From the NCBI GenBank assembly GCA_026986085.1, contig JALSPE010000042.1:1-15489 (forward strand): a stretch of 15,489 bases of DNA, written 5' to 3'. This DNA is from Campylobacteraceae bacterium (GTDB taxonomy: Bacteria > Campylobacterota > Campylobacteria > Campylobacterales > Sulfurovaceae). Each line of letters starts with the position of its first letter. Position 1 is the stretch's first letter. Position numbers and translations under genes: made by a program. This document shows, piece after piece, positions 14,167 through 15,489 of the stretch. The notes under the pieces were generated by a model. It did no database searches and was not told where the DNA came from. It saw only the letters and a program-made list of their open reading frames with translations.

Positions 14167-15489
14167 GGCTTTTAAAGCTATTAGCAAAACTCTTTAAATG
14201 GCTCTTCTTAATGGCTGTTAGTTTTGCTATATTTCTACTTTTTTTAGAGATTTTCTATCCTATTAATTTAAATAAAGCAAAAGATACCTCAAGAGTTATA
14301 TACGATAGAGATGGTAAAATTTTATATACAACACTAAATAGCAACGACAAATGGCGATTTAGAGTCGATTTAAAAAAGATAGACCCCCTGTATAAAAAGA
14401 TGCTCATTAACTATGAAGATAAGAGATTTTACAGACACTTTGGGGTAGATATTTTAGCACTAAGTAGAGCAACTTATCAACTTATCTCTAGTGGTCATAT
14501 AAAGTCTGGTGGTTCAACAATTACAATGCAATTAGCAAGACTGCTAGAGCCCAAAAGCAGAACCTTTAGCTCTAAAATAGTAGAGATTTTTAGAAGCATT
14601 CAAATAGAGATGCACTACTCTAAAGATGAGATTTTAAGTGCCTATTTAACCCTAGCACCATATGGAGGTAATAGAGAAGGAGTAGTATCAGCATCTTTAA
14701 AATACTTTGGCAAAAGCCCAAACTCCTTAACCCCAAGCCAAGCCGCACTTCTTACAGCAATTCCAAAAAATCCAGAACTCAACTACCCTAGAGCCAATAG
14801 CAATAGAGCCAAAAAAGTAAGAGATATCGTCTTAAAAGAGGCTCTAAAATCTAAAATTATAGATAACAATAGTTATAATTTTGCAATAGGTAGTAAAGTA
14901 AATAAAAAGCTCTATAACTACCCAAGATTTGCCCCACATTTGAGTATGAAGCTACTAAAACTCAAACCTAAAGAGATTAAATCTACAATTTATCTACCTC
15001 TTCAAGATGCCTTAGAAAAGTGGGCAAAAACAGTAGGAGAGAGACTCCCCAAAGATGTATCTTTATCAACTATTGTTATAGATAATACAAATGGTGATGT
15101 AATTGCATATATTGGCTCTTACAATATTTTTAGCAAAAAAGTAGCAGGTTATATAGATATGCTACAAGCTATTCGCTCCCCAGGCTCAGTTCTTAAACCA
15201 CTTATATACAATATGGCAATTCAAAAGCATATTATAGATACAAATACAATAATTTATGATAAAGAGAGCCAATTTGGAGAGTATCACCCACACAATTTTA
15301 ATAGAAAATATAATGCCGAAGTTAGCGCAGCTTCGGCTCTAATTAACTCTTTAAATATTCCGGCTATCAAAGTTTTAGAAAGGATAGGTCCTCAAAAATT
15401 TATAGATGAATTAAAAGCAGTTGCACCTAGCACAATAGTTCCAAAAGGAAAAGCCACCCTTCCTGTTGCACTAGGAGGTATTGGAATAA
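14163..15489 (+). CDS. pbpC: Penicillin-binding protein 1C, N-terminal part (3' end outside window)
   Basis: Bifunctional class A peptidoglycan synthase anchored in the inner membrane; about 442 residues are visible and no stop occurs before the window ends. One membrane helix (about 12-33) is followed by a GT51 glycosyltransferase domain with NYEDKRFYRHFGVD (catalytic Glu85) and SGGSTITMQLAR (115-126), then a transpeptidase domain with the active-site motif SVLK (Ser342 to Lys345, in RSPGSVLKPLIY) and SLN (396-398). RSPGSxLKP and SLNIPA are characteristic of the PBP1C branch. The start is GTG at 14163, inside the macroglobulin stop (GTGA overlap), with AGGGG about 4 nt upstream. The remaining transpeptidase motif and any C-terminal domain lie beyond the window. 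The pairing with a macroglobulin gene repeats the E. coli yfhM-pbpC arrangement and suggests that wall repair and protease trapping are coordinated. Confidence 0.93.
   Translation, partial: MRLLKLLAKLFKWLFLMAVSFAIFLLFLEIFYPINLNKAKDTSRVIYDRDGKILYTTLNSNDKWRFRVDLKKIDPLYKKMLINYEDKRFYRHFGVDILALSRATYQLISSGHIKSGGSTITMQLARLLEPKSRTFSSKIVEIFRSIQIEMHYSKDEILSAYLTLAPYGGNREGVVSASLKYFGKSPNSLTPSQAALLTAIPKNPELNYPRANSNRAKKVRDIVLKEALKSKIIDNNSYNFAIGSKVNKKLYNYPRFAPHLSMKLLKLKPKEIKSTIYLPLQDALEKWAKTVGERLPKDVSLSTIVIDNTNGDVIAYIGSYNIFSKKVAGYIDMLQAIRSPGSVLKPLIYNMAIQKHIIDTNTIIYDKESQFGEYHPHNFNRKYNAEVSAASALINSLNIPAIKVLERIGPQKFIDELKAVAPSTIVPKGKATLPVALGGIGI

Noticed and set aside
1..15489. Search by eye for tRNA, CRISPR arrays, insertion sequence ends, phage or plasmid features
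   Set aside because: No cloverleaf, spaced repeats, transposase motif or integrase motif seen; the only mobile-type gene is the partial restriction endonuclease.

Overview
The window looks like a chromosome segment of an AT-rich member of the Campylobacterota (former Epsilonproteobacteria). The evidence is the recA-eno gene neighbourhood, a futalosine-pathway menaquinone gene (mqnD), very AT-rich coding sequence, and promoters that look like extended -10 boxes (TGnTATAAT) without a clear -35. The genus cannot be fixed from the sequence; a free-living Sulfurimonas- or Sulfurovum-like lineage is a reasonable guess. Coding density is very high: no gap reaches 100 bases. I see no tRNA, rRNA, CRISPR array or insertion sequence.

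Layout. (1) Positions 2-523 (+) hold the 3' part of an Eco47II-type restriction endonuclease gene, cut by the window edge. It runs tail-to-tail into the next operon, with overlapping stop codons. (2) Positions 520-3414 (-) form a compact operon in the order recA, an unknown 85-residue protein, eno (enolase), and a FtsB/DivIC-like one-helix septum protein. (3) Positions 3503-4995 (+), divergent from recA, hold mqnD and an unknown membrane-anchored 206-residue protein. The recA/mqnD gap contains a 13-bp inverted repeat that places an extended -10 box on each strand. (4) Positions 5023-5304 (-) encode a small exported protein of unknown function. (5) Positions 5400-8799 (+) hold a YigZ/IMPACT-family protein, a small two-helix membrane protein with its own promoter, purM (purine synthesis), and a lipoprotein zinc metallopeptidase of the M30 (hyicolysin-like) type. 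(6) Positions 8887 to the window end (+) hold a very large periplasmic alpha-2-macroglobulin-like protein and, overlapping it by four bases, pbpC (penicillin-binding protein 1C), which runs off the window.

The most interesting part is the envelope module at 7216-15489: a surface metalloprotease next to a thioester protease trap next to a peptidoglycan synthase. The macroglobulin has three notable traits. It has a normal signal peptide rather than a lipobox, so it should be soluble. Its thioester motif (CAEQ) is preceded by two extra cysteines. It ends in two YARHG-like domains, which could tether it to the cell wall in place of a lipid anchor. The pairing of macroglobulin with pbpC is known from E. 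coli (yfhM-pbpC). The YARHG tail and the neighbouring protease are the parts worth checking for novelty.
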